This document shows, piece by piece, positions 43,444-52,261 of a stretch of 64,000 bases of DNA. The stretch's first letter is position 1, and each line of letters opens with the position of its first letter. A program made the position numbers and the translations under genes. This DNA comes from Bacillus sp. THAF10 (GTDB taxonomy: Bacteria > Bacillota > Bacilli > Bacillales > Bacillaceae_I), in contig NZ_CP045403.1 in NCBI RefSeq assembly GCF_009363695.1, positions 1,096,001-1,160,000 of the forward strand, written 5' to 3'. Under the pieces are notes generated by a model, which searched no databases, was not told the DNA's origin, and saw only the letters and a list, made by a program, of their open reading frames with translations.

Positions 43444-44376
43444 ATGGATGAAGTGTTTTTTAAAAAAAGAACGATAAATCCTGAATTGGAAATTTTTAAT
43501 TCGTTGCATCAAAGAATGGACTTAACTGTGAAAGACAAACAGTATCTCGACAATCTTAGAAAAGGATATGAAGGCGAGATCAAGTTTGATTGTTTACTAG
43601 AAGAACATCTCCATAGTGATTGCCTCATTTTAAATGACCTCCTGCTCCGACACCACAACTCAGTCTTCCAAATAGACTCCTTGCTGCTATTCCAAGATTC
43701 CCTTTATCTCTTTGAAGTGAAGAACTTTGAAGGGGACTTCATTTATCGTGATGACCGCTTTTATTTGAAAAACAAAACTAAAACGGAAATAACCAGCCCC
43801 TTGGTTCAACTACAGCGATGTGAAACCCTGTTCCGCCAGCTGCTTCAAAAGCTAGGTTATCAAACGCCTGTCCACGCCTTTGTAGCCTTCGTTCATCCCG
43901 AATTCACCTTGTATCAAGCCCCTATCGATAAACCACTGCTTTTTCCTTCTCAGCTAAAACGAACTCTTGGACACTTGAATGTGAAAAAATCTGTGATATC
44001 TCCGAGCATGAAAGCCTTGGCTAGTCAGCTGGTTTCACTTCACATAACCGACTACCCGTTTGAAAATGTGCCTTCTTATGATTTTGCTGGGTTGAGGAAG
44101 GGGATTCGGTGTGGGGGGTGTGGCGATTTGAATACGGGAATATATGAGGGTAACAGAAATAGGATAGTATGTTATGAGTGTGGTTACAAGGGAAATTTAT
44201 CAGAATCGGTGGTTAGAAATGTAAAAGAATTTAATTTGCTATTTCCGGAAAAGAGAGTAACAACAAACAATGTATCTATATGGTGCGGTGGGATAAGCAC
44301 AAGGGTTGTTAGAAGAATACTTATTAAACATTTTGATAAAAAAGGGGAGAGGCACCACACTTATTATGAATGTTGA
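43444..44376 (+). CDS. NERD-domain protein with C-terminal zinc-ribbon-like motif
   Basis: 310 residues. The NERD domain (~35-150) has YEGEIKFDCLL, FQIDSLLLFQDSLYLFEVKN and the E-x-K core of the restriction-endonuclease-like fold. The C-terminal ~70 residues contain CGGCG and CYECG (~225-250), a candidate zinc ribbon, then a helical tail. NERD proteins are thought to be nuclease-related and often plasmid- or DNA-linked, though their cellular role in Bacillus is unclear. ATG 43444 (GTG 43441 is alternative) after GAAAGGAA. It separates yhaX from hemZ, which I remember as closer in B. subtilis, so it may be an insertion. Confidence 0.8.
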   Translation: MDEVFFKKRTINPELEIFNSLHQRMDLTVKDKQYLDNLRKGYEGEIKFDCLLEEHLHSDCLILNDLLLRHHNSVFQIDSLLLFQDSLYLFEVKNFEGDFIYRDDRFYLKNKTKTEITSPLVQLQRCETLFRQLLQKLGYQTPVHAFVAFVHPEFTLYQAPIDKPLLFPSQLKRTLGHLNVKKSVISPSMKALASQLVSLHITDYPFENVPSYDFAGLRKGIRCGGCGDLNTGIYEGNRNRIVCYECGYKGNLSESVVRNVKEFNLLFPEKRVTTNNVSIWCGGISTRVVRRILIKHFDKKGERHHTYYEC

Positions 44377-44447
44377 AACCTATCCTTGTGAGAGGAATCT
44401 AATTTAGGAAATAAGTAGAGTAACATCCCTAAAAATAGATTAGAAGT

Positions 44448-45032
44448 GGACAACGCAAAAAGAAGCTGTGCTTGAGAAAATAGGTCAAGCAGGCGTAGTG
44501 GACGACGCAAAAAGGAGCTGTGCTTGAGAAAATAGGTCGAGCAGGCGTGGTGGACGACGCAAAAAAGAGCTGTGCTTGAGAAAATAGGTCAAGCAGGCGT
44601 AGTGGACGACGCAAAAAGAAGCTGTGCTTGAGAAAATAGGTCAAGCAGGCGTAGTGGACGACGCAAAAAAGAGCTGTGCTGGAGAAAATAGGTCAAGCAG
44701 GCGTAGTGGACGACGCAAAAAGAAGCTGTGCTGGAGAAAATAGGTCAAGCAGGCGTAGTGGACGACGCAAAAAGGAGCTGAGTTTAAGAAAATAGGTCAA
44801 GCAGGCGTAGTGGACGACGCAAAAAGGAGCTGTGCTTGAGAAAATAGGTCGAGCAGGCGTGGTGGACGACGCAAAAAAGAGCAGAGTTTAAGAAAGTAGG
44901 TCAAGCAGGCGTAGTGGACGACGCAAAAAGGAGCAGAGTTTAAGAAAATAGGTCAAGCAGGCGTAGTGGACGACGCAAAAAAGAGCTGAGTTTAAGAAAA
45001 TAGGTCAAGCAGGCGTAGTGGACGTAAAAAGG
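44448..45032. repeat. Minisatellite: 11 full and one partial 52-bp direct repeats
   Basis: Units start every 52 bp exactly at 44448, 44500, 44552 and so on to 45020, beginning GGACGACGCAAAAA. Within many units GCTTGA-GAAAATAGG-TCAAGC forms a 6-bp dyad. Units 2 and 8 are identical, including a shared TCGAGC and GTGGT variant, and the neighbours 3 and 9 share AAAAAAGAGC, which suggests block duplication. There are no unique spacers (not CRISPR) and 52 is not a multiple of three (not coding). Confidence 0.95.
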
Positions 45033-45094
45033 ACTCACACCCACCCCTTGCCACCTCCCCCTCCCATCCGTTACACTAAGAACAGCAAAAAAAC

Positions 45095-45133
45095 CTTGCA
45101 CACACATCCACAACAACAACAACAACGTGCAAG
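45095..45133 (+). promoter_or_regulatory. Leader hairpin with CAA-repeat loop before hemZ
   Basis: CTTGCAC (45095-45101) and GTGCAAG (45127-45133) form a 7-bp stem closing a 25-nt loop dominated by (CAA)5, ending 3 bp before the AAAGGTG ribosome site. It may shape access to the start. No U-run follows, so it is not a terminator. Confidence 0.4.
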
Positions 45134-45149
45134 CTGAAAGGTGATACGC

Positions 45150-46670
45150 TTGAAAATTGCAATCTTAGGATTAGATGATGATAGATTTCAACGCCCACTT
45201 GCACTCATTGGGGACTTATTTTTCGAAGAGACCGAGATCACGCTCGGACAAAACACTCATGCCGATCTCGAAATTACCTTCACCCACCAAATGCAAGTCA
45301 CAAACGACAACACGCTCTTCCACGTGACGGGGCAACTCGAAGGACACACCAGCTCCCACACAAAAGAGCTAACAAATGAAGACAACATAAAAGAAAACTT
45401 CCGCCGCCAAAAACAAGCGATTAGTTATGTCTATTTAACACTGCTTCAACAGCACACGGGCATCATTCAAAAATGGGGAATTCTCACGGGGATACGGCCG
45501 ACAAAGCTGCTACATTCCAAGCTCCAGCAAGGCACAACAATGGCACAAGCCCATCAAGAGCTAAGAGATAATTACCTCATTTCAGAAGAAAAAATTAACC
45601 TTATGCAACAAATTGTGGACAGGCAGCTTGAGGTCGTACCGGACCTTTACCACTTGCAAAACGAGGTTAGCATCTATATTGGCATTCCCTTTTGTCCAAC
45701 AAAGTGTGCCTATTGCACTTTTCCGGCCTATGCCATTAATGGCAAGCAAGGCAAGGTGGATTCTTTCTTAGGAGGGCTTCATTATGAGATTGAAGCGATT
45801 GGGAAGTGGCTCCAAGAAAACAATGTGAAAATCACTACCGTTTACTATGGTGGGGGCACTCCAACAAGTATTACGGCTGAAGAAATGGATATGCTGTATG
45901 AGCGGATGTATGATGCTTTTCCTGATATGAAAACGGTAAGGGAAGTAACGGTGGAGGCGGGAAGACCGGATACTATCACAACGAAGAAATTAGAAGTCTT
46001 AAAAAAGTGGAATATAGACCGAATTAGTATTAACCCGCAGTCGTATACGCAGGAGACGTTAAAAGCGATTGGTCGTCATCATACGGTGGAAGAGACGATA
46101 GACAAATTCCACATGGCACGGGACATGGGAATGAATAATATTAATATGGATCTAATCATTGGGCTACCAAATGAAGGAACCACGGAATTTCAACACACGC
46201 TCGAAGAAACAGAAAAGCTGATGCCAGAATCGTTAACGGTGCACACGCTATCCTTTAAGCGTGCTTCTGAAATGACGCAAAACAAACAGCGTTATAAAGT
46301 GGCAGACCGGTATGAGATTGGGGAAATGATGGATATGGCAAATGAGTGGACAGCCTCCCACAACTATACGCCATATTATTTGTATCGTCAGAAAAACATT
46401 CTTGGGAATTTGGAGAATGTAGGGTACGCACTTCCGGGCCAGGATAGCATTTATAACATCATGATTATGGAAGAAAAGCAAACAATCATTGGACTTGGGT
46501 GTGGTGCAGCAAGCAAATTTATCCATCCGCAGACAGGGAAAATCATGCATTTTGCCAACCCGAAGGATCCAAAATCGTATAATGATGGATTTGAGCATTA
46601 TACAAAGGAAAAGATTCGTATCCTTGATGATCTTTTTTTTGGGGCAGAACAGCAAGCAGTTAAAAGTTAA
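45150..46670 (+). CDS. hemZ: HemZ, coproporphyrinogen III dehydrogenase-like radical SAM protein
   Basis: 506 residues. The radical SAM cluster motif CPTKCAYC (C-x3-C-x2-C) is near 185, preceded by SIYIGIPF and followed by YYGGGTPTS, EVTVEAGRPDT, RISINPQS and MDLIIGLPNE, as in oxygen-independent coproporphyrinogen oxidases. An N-terminal ~170-residue extension is typical of HemZ. It belongs to the haem pathway or, for HemZ, an uncertain related step. The likely start is TTG 45150, six bases after AAAGGTG. GTG 45141 would overlap the site. Confidence 0.92.
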   Translation: MKIAILGLDDDRFQRPLALIGDLFFEETEITLGQNTHADLEITFTHQMQVTNDNTLFHVTGQLEGHTSSHTKELTNEDNIKENFRRQKQAISYVYLTLLQQHTGIIQKWGILTGIRPTKLLHSKLQQGTTMAQAHQELRDNYLISEEKINLMQQIVDRQLEVVPDLYHLQNEVSIYIGIPFCPTKCAYCTFPAYAINGKQGKVDSFLGGLHYEIEAIGKWLQENNVKITTVYYGGGTPTSITAEEMDMLYERMYDAFPDMKTVREVTVEAGRPDTITTKKLEVLKKWNIDRISINPQSYTQETLKAIGRHHTVEETIDKFHMARDMGMNNINMDLIIGLPNEGTTEFQHTLEETEKLMPESLTVHTLSFKRASEMTQNKQRYKVADRYEIGEMMDMANEWTASHNYTPYYLYRQKNILGNLENVGYALPGQDSIYNIMIMEEKQTIIGLGCGAASKFIHPQTGKIMHFANPKDPKSYNDGFEHYTKEKIRILDDLFFGAEQQAVKS

Positions 46671-46674
46671 CAAA

Positions 46675-46716
46675 ACTGGACACCCGTTCTCAAATGGTGT
46701 CCAGTTTCTTTTTTTG
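46675..46716 (+). terminator. Terminator after hemZ
   Basis: ACTGGACACC-CGTTCTCAAAT-GGTGTCCAGT then TTCTTTTTTT. Confidence 0.9.
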
Positions 46717-46796
46717 AAAAATATGAGTGAATAATCATTCACAACTCGATGATTTGTATTATACTTAGGATACTACCATCAAAAGGGGGATCTTGC

Positions 46797-47192
46797 ATGG
46801 CGATTCAAGCAGGTGGTGTTTTAACTTACAGCAGAACATTCACCGTTGAGGAAGTACTGCAATTTGGTGAGATAACTGGTGATCAAGGAACGCATCATGT
46901 GGAGAAGGATGAGCAGGGTCGGTTAATGGTTCATGGATTGTTAACAGCAAGTATTGGGACCAAAATAGGGGGAGACCTCAATTATATTGCTAGAAACATG
47001 AATTTGGATTTCCTAAGGCCTGTTTTTACGGGAGATACCATAACGTGTGAAGCAACCCTTAGTGATGTTGTACAAAAAGCTGGCTACAAAGAGGTAGCGG
47101 TTACCTCCATTTACAAAAATCAAATTGGTAAAGAAGTTCTAGTTGGCACAAGTTCCGGCATTATCAAAGATGGAGAGGAGCGGGAGATATGA
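46797..47192 (+). CDS. MaoC-like hot-dog (R)-hydratase
   Basis: 131 residues. Hot-dog-fold features: the hydratase loop with Asp and His (ITGDQGTHHVE near 30-40, compare D-x4-H of (R)-specific enoyl-CoA hydratases), MVHGLLTASIGTKIGG (~57-72) and FLRPVFTGDTI (~85). It probably hydrates an enoyl thioester; a thioesterase-like role is possible. Adjacent yhaR (overlap of 4 bp) is an enoyl-CoA hydratase/isomerase, so both may act on the same acyl-CoA. ATG 46797 after AAGGGGGA; the track start at 46749 lacks a site. Confidence 0.8.
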   Translation: MAIQAGGVLTYSRTFTVEEVLQFGEITGDQGTHHVEKDEQGRLMVHGLLTASIGTKIGGDLNYIARNMNLDFLRPVFTGDTITCEATLSDVVQKAGYKEVAVTSIYKNQIGKEVLVGTSSGIIKDGEEREI

Positions 47193-47959
47193 GTACAGTT
47201 AACCTAATAAAAAGAGGTCAAATTGCCATTGTGGAGTTAAACAGGCCAGATGCATTAAATGCGATGAATGTGGAGATGTTACAAGAGCTTGAGCGAACTT
47301 TTGAAGAGTTAGCGCAGGATGACAGTAAAGTACTTATTTTAAAAGGAAATGGTAACGCATTCAGTGCTGGCGGGGACATTAAAATGATGCTTGAGGACAA
47401 TGTTGGTGCGGAATTTGATGAAGTAATGGATACAATTGGGTCAATCATAACCAAGCTTTACATGATGCCGAAGATTACCTTGAGCGCGATACATGGTGCA
47501 GCTGCTGGACTTGGCTTAAGTCTTGCGCTTGCGAGTGATGTGGTCGTGGCACATCAAAGCGCAAAGCTTGCGATGAATTTCATCAAAATTGGCTTGATTC
47601 CTGACGGTGGCGGTCACTACTTTATGGAAAAAAGACTAGGGGAAGCGAAAGCAAAGCAGTTGATTTGGGAAGGGAAATCTCTTGCTGCAGAGGATGCTCA
47701 TCATTTGGGTCTCATTGATGCGGTGGTAGGTGACAATCTAGAAGAGGAAGTCACACAACGGGCGGCTACCATTCTACAATCACCACTTGGAGCAATGCTT
47801 GAAACAAAAATGATTTATGCAAAAAGAGCATTACCGCAGCTGCAGCAAGTAATGGAGCTTGAAAAGAATGCACAAAGAAGAATGAGGCAGTCTAAGGATC
47901 ATAAAGAAGGTATACGTGCGTTTTTGGAAAAAAGAAGACCGCAGTTTACAGGAGAATAA
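47189..47959 (+). CDS. yhaR: Enoyl-CoA hydratase/isomerase family protein YhaR
   Basis: The 256-residue crotonase fold has NRPDALNAMNVEML (~18), the oxyanion hole A-x-x-GGDIKMML (~65), HGAAAGLGLSLALASDV (~102-118) and FIKIGLIPDGGGHYF (~135-150). One catalytic Glu of true hydratases (usually after the second motif) reads Pro-Asp-Gly-Gly, fitting isomerase or other crotonase chemistry. Start overlaps the MaoC-like stop. Matches B. subtilis YhaR in length and place. Confidence 0.88.
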   Translation: MSTVNLIKRGQIAIVELNRPDALNAMNVEMLQELERTFEELAQDDSKVLILKGNGNAFSAGGDIKMMLEDNVGAEFDEVMDTIGSIITKLYMMPKITLSAIHGAAAGLGLSLALASDVVVAHQSAKLAMNFIKIGLIPDGGGHYFMEKRLGEAKAKQLIWEGKSLAAEDAHHLGLIDAVVGDNLEEEVTQRAATILQSPLGAMLETKMIYAKRALPQLQQVMELEKNAQRRMRQSKDHKEGIRAFLEKRRPQFTGE

Positions 47960-47967
47960 TGAACAAA

Positions 47968-48008
47968 AAACGCTTAGAAGGCTACAGAATCTTCTAAGCG
48001 TTTTTTTA
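47968..48008 (+). terminator. Terminator after yhaR
   Basis: AACGCTTAGAAG-GCTACAGAAT-CTTCTAAGCG followed by T7. Confidence 0.92.
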
Positions 48009-48208
48009 TTTGTCCAGCTCCACGCGCATCGACTAGCAAACTTCGCTCGCCTCCTTTCGATAAGGCAACACGAAAAAGCTTCCGCTCTTCGTGTTTTCTT
48101 TATCTCATACGGCTCAGTGCCACGAAAAGTGAAGCGGCTCGTTTAGCCGCTGCAGCTAGACAAAGTTTATACGTCGCAAAACGGGCGCATTCCGCTTTTG
48201 TGTTTACC
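48009..48208 (+). repeat. Repeat family B, copy 1
   Basis: About 200 bp, GTCCAGCTCCACGC to GGGCGCATTCCGCTTTTG. Two hairpins stand out: AACACGAA..TTCGTGTT and AGCGGCTCGTTTAGCCGCT. It is near-identical in the middle to copy 2 at 50760-50962, same orientation. GTCCAGCT..CCGCTTTT elements of this style are common between Bacillus genes. Confidence 0.85.
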
Positions 48209-48389
48209 TGTGAAACAACACTAGCTTCCCGCTGGAGTTAGTGCAGCGGTGTGTGGTGTCTAAATAGTTTAATTCTTCAAGTTTTTTTTCGCCAATCTGT
48301 TTGGCTTCCTTTTCGGTTGATGCTTCGAATGATTCCTCTAATAATGTTTCCCCGTTTTTGCTGAATACTGTGAGTGTGTATTTTCCCAT
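48204..48389 (-). CDS. Small YhzC-like protein
   Basis: 61 residues: MGKYTLTVFSKNGETLLEE, an acidic helix FEASTEKEAKQIGEKKLEEL, then THRCTNSSGKLVLFHR. The pattern strand-helix-strand with the T-H-R-C-T and LFHR end resembles B. subtilis YhzC from memory. ATG 48389 follows CGGGAGGAAAAAAGG; the ATG at 48422 has no site. Function is unknown. It ends inside the edge of repeat B copy 1. Confidence 0.65.
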   Translation of the reverse strand: MGKYTLTVFSKNGETLLEESFEASTEKEAKQIGEKKLEELNYLDTTHRCTNSSGKLVLFHR

Positions 48390-48528
48390 CCTTTTTTCCT
48401 CCCGATTAAAACTGAATAACAATTCATTAAGGTTATTTTACTAGAAGAAAATCTATTTGTAAAAGTTATATGAAACTATAAGTCTTTTTAATCGTATATA
48501 ATGTGAAGTACATAGGAGGGGATCGATG

Positions 48529-49431
48529 ATGGCACTAAAATTAAATGGTGTAACCAAAAGGTTTGGAAAGCATACTGCAGTTGATAACTTGACCTTGGAA
48601 ATACCGGAGAGTGAGATGTTTGGGTTTTTAGGGGCAAATGGCGCAGGAAAGACAACAACATTTCGAATGATACTTGGGTTGTTGTCGGCATCAAGTGGAG
48701 ATATTGCCTGGGCCGGTAAACCGATTACATATAAGGAAAGTCATTTGGTGGGATATTTACCAGAGGAGAGAGGTCTTTATCCGAAGCTGTCGGTGAAGGA
48801 TCAAATGATTTATTTAGGTAGGCTGCGTGGAATGGAAAAAGCAGAGGTTTTGAAGCAGCTTGATTATTGGTTGGAACGTTTTCGTGTGCCAGAATATTTG
48901 AATAAGAAGGTAGAGGAGCTATCAAAGGGGAATCAGCAAAAGATTCAATTTATTGCTTCGACCATTCACAATCCGAAGCTGTTAATCTTAGATGAGCCGT
49001 TTAGTGGTTTGGATCCATTGAATGTGGAACTTTTGAAAGAGGCTGTGCTTGATTTGAAAAAGCAAGGAACGTCGATTGTATTTTCTAGTCATCGTATGGA
49101 GCATGTGGAAGAGTTGTGTGAGCACTTGTGCATTATGCATCATGGCAGTCCAGTAGTGCACGGCTCTCTAAAAGAAATTAAGCGTTCCTTTGGAAAGAAA
49201 AATGTCATTATTCATGCTGATTTTGATTTAAGCTATCTTGCAAATGTAGCAGGTGTGAGAAAGTCAAAACAAACAGCTGAAGGAATTGTTCTTCAAGTAG
49301 AGGATGAGGATGTATCACAAACCCTTCTACATGAAATTACCGGAAAAGGCTATATACGAAAATTCATTCTAGAAGAGCCTTCTCTTAATGATATTTTCAT
49401 AGAAAAGGTAGGTGCTTCTTATCATGAATAA
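48529..49431 (+). CDS. yhaQ: ABC transporter ATPase YhaQ (NatA-like)
   Basis: 300 residues. FGFLGANGAGKTTTF (Walker A), LPEERGLYPKLSVKDQM (Q-loop area), ELSKGNQQKIQF (signature, S-K-G), LLILDEPFSGLDPLN (Walker B) and VFSSHRMEHVEEL (switch His), then a C-terminal ~90-residue domain. Pattern of NatA/DRR-type export ATPases. Two adjacent ATGs (48526, 48529) follow GGAGGGG; the second has the better spacing. Overlaps yhaP by 8 bp. Confidence 0.92.
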   Translation: MALKLNGVTKRFGKHTAVDNLTLEIPESEMFGFLGANGAGKTTTFRMILGLLSASSGDIAWAGKPITYKESHLVGYLPEERGLYPKLSVKDQMIYLGRLRGMEKAEVLKQLDYWLERFRVPEYLNKKVEELSKGNQQKIQFIASTIHNPKLLILDEPFSGLDPLNVELLKEAVLDLKKQGTSIVFSSHRMEHVEELCEHLCIMHHGSPVVHGSLKEIKRSFGKKNVIIHADFDLSYLANVAGVRKSKQTAEGIVLQVEDEDVSQTLLHEITGKGYIRKFILEEPSLNDIFIEKVGASYHE

Positions 49432-50680
49432 ATTTCTTATTATTTTACTGCATACGTACATGAGTAAGCTGAAATCCAAATCATTTATCATATCGACCCT
49501 TGTCACGACGGTATTAATATTGGGATTATCCAATATTCAATCTATTATTGATATTTTTGATAAAGAAGAAGAAAAAGTGATTGGCTTGCTTGCGGAGGAT
49601 CAGGAAATGGTTCAGAGGTTAGAGCAGCAGCAATCCTTGGTACCCAATAATCTTCTGCAGATAGAAAAAGTTCAAAGTGAGGCCGAAGCGGAAGAAAAAG
49701 TAACAAACGGCGAGTATGTTGGTTTTCTTATCGTGACAGCAGACAGTGAAGGGTTGCCATCAGGTACCTTCAAGGCAGCCTCTATTACTGATACAGAAAC
49801 ACTGATGCAGGTGGAATCGATGCTTCAGCAAGTCAAAAATGAAATGGCTACAAGTAAGCTTGGATTAACGCAGGAACAGATTGCCCAGCTTTACACACCA
49901 ATCTCTTTTGATGTGATGCCACTGGAGGATTCTGCAAAGTCGGCAGAAGAGCTCGATCAGGCACGGGGCCTAGTGTATGTCTTATTGTTTGTAATCTATT
50001 TTTCGGTGATATTGTATGCAAGTATGATTGCAACTGAGGTAGCTGTCGAAAAGTCCTCAAGGGTAATGGAGATCCTCATTTCCTCAGCATCTCCTATCAT
50101 GCATATGTTTGGGAAGATTTTAGGAATTGCCTTGCTGAGCTTAACACAATTAAGCTTTTGGATACTGATCGGTTATTTTTCCTTAAGCAGAAATTTAGAT
50201 GGCATGGCAGAAGCAGGAGGTGTTTTTGAGTATTTCGGTGTAGGAGATTTACCTGTTTCCACCTTTGTATATGCGGTTGTATTTTTCTTGTTAGGGTATT
50301 TCTTATACGCAACCTTTGCTGCATTTTTAGGTTCACTGGTAAGTAGAATTGAAGAAATTCAACAAATCATTTTGCCAATGACACTCTTGATTGTGGCTGG
50401 CTTCATGATTTCGATGTTTGGACTGGGAGACCCAGAAAACTCCTTTATTCAAGTAACATCCTTTATTCCATTTTTTGCTCCAATGATCATGTTCTTGCGT
50501 GTTGGAATGCTAAATGTACCAATGTGGGAAATCGCAGTGGCCATTGGACTCCTAATCTCAACCATTATTCTCTTGGCATGGTTTGGTGCAAAAGTATATC
50601 GCGGTGGAGTATTAATGTATGGAAAGTCCTCTTCATTAAAAGATATCAAGAAAGCATTGCAGCTTACGAGAGAAAAATAA
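49424..50680 (+). CDS. yhaP: ABC transporter permease YhaP (NatB-like)
   Basis: 418 residues: one N-terminal span (~17-37), an extracytoplasmic domain of ~130 residues (EEEKVIGLLAEDQEMVQ onward), then five or six spans from ~185, with VEKSSRVMEILISSASP at the ATPase coupling loop. This is the ABC-2 layout of NatB-type sodium or drug exporters. With YhaQ it forms one exporter; the substrate is not evident. Start ATG 49424 overlaps the yhaQ end, so translation is probably coupled. Confidence 0.9.
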   Translation: MNKFLIILLHTYMSKLKSKSFIISTLVTTVLILGLSNIQSIIDIFDKEEEKVIGLLAEDQEMVQRLEQQQSLVPNNLLQIEKVQSEAEAEEKVTNGEYVGFLIVTADSEGLPSGTFKAASITDTETLMQVESMLQQVKNEMATSKLGLTQEQIAQLYTPISFDVMPLEDSAKSAEELDQARGLVYVLLFVIYFSVILYASMIATEVAVEKSSRVMEILISSASPIMHMFGKILGIALLSLTQLSFWILIGYFSLSRNLDGMAEAGGVFEYFGVGDLPVSTFVYAVVFFLLGYFLYATFAAFLGSLVSRIEEIQQIILPMTLLIVAGFMISMFGLGDPENSFIQVTSFIPFFAPMIMFLRVGMLNVPMWEIAVAIGLLISTIILLAWFGAKVYRGGVLMYGKSSSLKDIKKALQLTREK

Positions 50681-50685
50681 CAAAA

Positions 50686-50726
50686 GAATGCGCTCGGTAT
50701 CCGTTGATATCGGGTGCATTTTTTTG
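50686..50726 (+). terminator. Terminator after yhaP
   Basis: GAATGCGCTCGGTATC-CGTT-GATATCGGGTGCATT then T6: an imperfect but long stem. Confidence 0.8.
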
Positions 50727-50759
50727 TTTATTATTATGATTAACTTTTAAATTTAGGAT

Positions 50760-50962
50760 CAGCGTCCAGCTACATACGCCTGCGACTAGTAAATTTCCCT
50801 CGCCTCCTTACGATAAGGCAACACGAAAAAGCTTCCGCTCTTCGTGTTTTCTTTATCTCTACGGCTCAGTGCCACGAAAAATGAAGCGGCTCGTTCAGCC
50901 GCTACAACTAGACAAAGTTTGTACGTCGCAAAACGGGCGTATTTCGCTTTTGAACGAACGTG
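50760..50962 (+). repeat. Repeat family B, copy 2
   Basis: CGTCCAGCTACATACGCC to GGGCGTATTTCGCTTTTG, with the same two hairpins as copy 1. The segment around AACACGAAAAAGCTTCCGCTC is identical, other parts differ by scattered changes. It is a direct repeat 2.75 kb from copy 1, and the two flank the yhzC-like gene and yhaQP. Confidence 0.85.
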
Positions 50963-51021
50963 CATTCGTATTTGCACCATGATAAAATAGAAGAATAAAG
51001 AAATTGTAAGGAGGAACATGC

Positions 51022-52257
51022 ATGGTGAAAATTCGTTTCCTTCATGCCGCAGATCTTCATTTGGATAGTCCCTTTAAGGGGCTGGAGCATCTGCCCGCTG
51101 AAATTTTTCAAAAAGTCCGTAAGAGTACCTTTCAATCATTAACAAGACTGGTTGATGTTGCAATTGATCAAAAAGTGGACTTTGTTTTGCTTGCTGGAGA
51201 TCTTTTTGACATGGAACAGCGTAGTTTATTTGCACAGGCAAAGCTGAGAAATGAGTTTTTACGACTTCAAAAGCAGCATATTCCTGTCTATGTTATCCAT
51301 GGAAATCACGATTTTATTGATCAACGCTCCCAAAGCTTTCATTATCCGGATAATGTTCATATTTTTGCAGACACAGTAGGCTGCCTGCCATTCATAAAAA
51401 ATGGGGAGCACCTTGCCAATTTATATGGTTTTAGTTATAACAAAAGGCACTTTACAGAAAACATGAGTGTAAACTACATAAAGCAAGATCATCATGTACC
51501 TTTTCATATTGGATTATTGCATGGAAATCTTTCAGGAAGAGATGGGCATGATCCTTATGCTCCATTTACATTACCGGATTTGTTAGACAAAGATTTTCAC
51601 TACTGGGCGCTTGGACATATACATAAACGGGAAGTGCTTCATCAGCACCCCCCCATTGTCTATCCAGGAAATATTCAAGGTCGCCATAAAAAGGAAACAG
51701 GTTTAAAAGGTGTGTACTTGGCTGAAATGCATGAAGGAAAAAAAACAGAGCTTCAATTTATTCCAACCTCCTCTATTAATTGGGAAAGTTTTCAACTCTC
51801 CATTGATGAGCATATGACGCTCGATGAACTTCTTGAGAGCATGAAGAACACGGTTGAAGGTGTTAGAGGGGAGAACAGGGGGGCGTTATTATCCTTTGAA
51901 TTCATTGGAAATGGAGAGCTTCATCATGTTCTTCAGGACCCTCATCAGCTCGATGATTTGCTTGTACTGTTAAATGAAGGGGAAGAGCGAAAGGACAATT
52001 TTATCTTTGTTTACTCGATAAAGCTAAGCACGATGATTTCGTATTCAAAAGAGGAGCTTCGTGAAAAAACATTTTATCAAGATCTTTTTGCCATAACAGA
52101 ACAAACAAATAGTTTGCAGGAGATTGTTCGTCCATTGTTTAAGCATGGAGAGGCGAGGAAATTTCTTGATACGTTTTCAGAGGAGGAAGAAAAAGAAATT
52201 ATTGCGGAAGCGGAAAATTGGCTAGTAACAAAATTCCTTGAGCATGAAAAGGGGTGA
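51022..52257 (+). CDS. yhaO: YhaO, SbcD/Mre11-like metallophosphoesterase
   Basis: 411 residues. Calcineurin-like motifs in order: RFLHAADLHLDSPF (D-x-H), LLAGDLFDME (G-D-x-x-D), VIHGNHDFID (G-N-H-D), GLLHGN and WALGHIHKRE (G-H-x-H). All metal ligands are present. The C-terminal ~110 residues would bind the partner YhaN. This is the exonuclease half of an SbcCD-like pair acting on DNA ends. GGAGG precedes ATG 51022. Ends 4 bp before yhaN. Confidence 0.93.
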   Translation: MVKIRFLHAADLHLDSPFKGLEHLPAEIFQKVRKSTFQSLTRLVDVAIDQKVDFVLLAGDLFDMEQRSLFAQAKLRNEFLRLQKQHIPVYVIHGNHDFIDQRSQSFHYPDNVHIFADTVGCLPFIKNGEHLANLYGFSYNKRHFTENMSVNYIKQDHHVPFHIGLLHGNLSGRDGHDPYAPFTLPDLLDKDFHYWALGHIHKREVLHQHPPIVYPGNIQGRHKKETGLKGVYLAEMHEGKKTELQFIPTSSINWESFQLSIDEHMTLDELLESMKNTVEGVRGENRGALLSFEFIGNGELHHVLQDPHQLDDLLVLLNEGEERKDNFIFVYSIKLSTMISYSKEELREKTFYQDLFAITEQTNSLQEIVRPLFKHGEARKFLDTFSEEEEKEIIAEAENWLVTKFLEHEKG

Positions 52258-52261
52258 AAAT

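Noticed and set aside
44448..45032. Possible CRISPR array
   Set aside because: Units are 52 bp and follow each other without unique spacers; no cas genes nearby. It is a minisatellite.
44429..45125. Minus-strand open frames in the minisatellite (71 and 61 residues)
   Set aside because: The 52-bp period changes frame in each unit; no ribosome site. Repeat by-products.
46248..46742. 164-residue minus-strand frame at the hemZ end
   Set aside because: Antisense of radical SAM gene and across its terminator.
52238..52261. Longer start (TTG) of yhaN
   Set aside because: It lies inside yhaO before the ribosome site; ATG 52262 begins the conserved ATPase strand.
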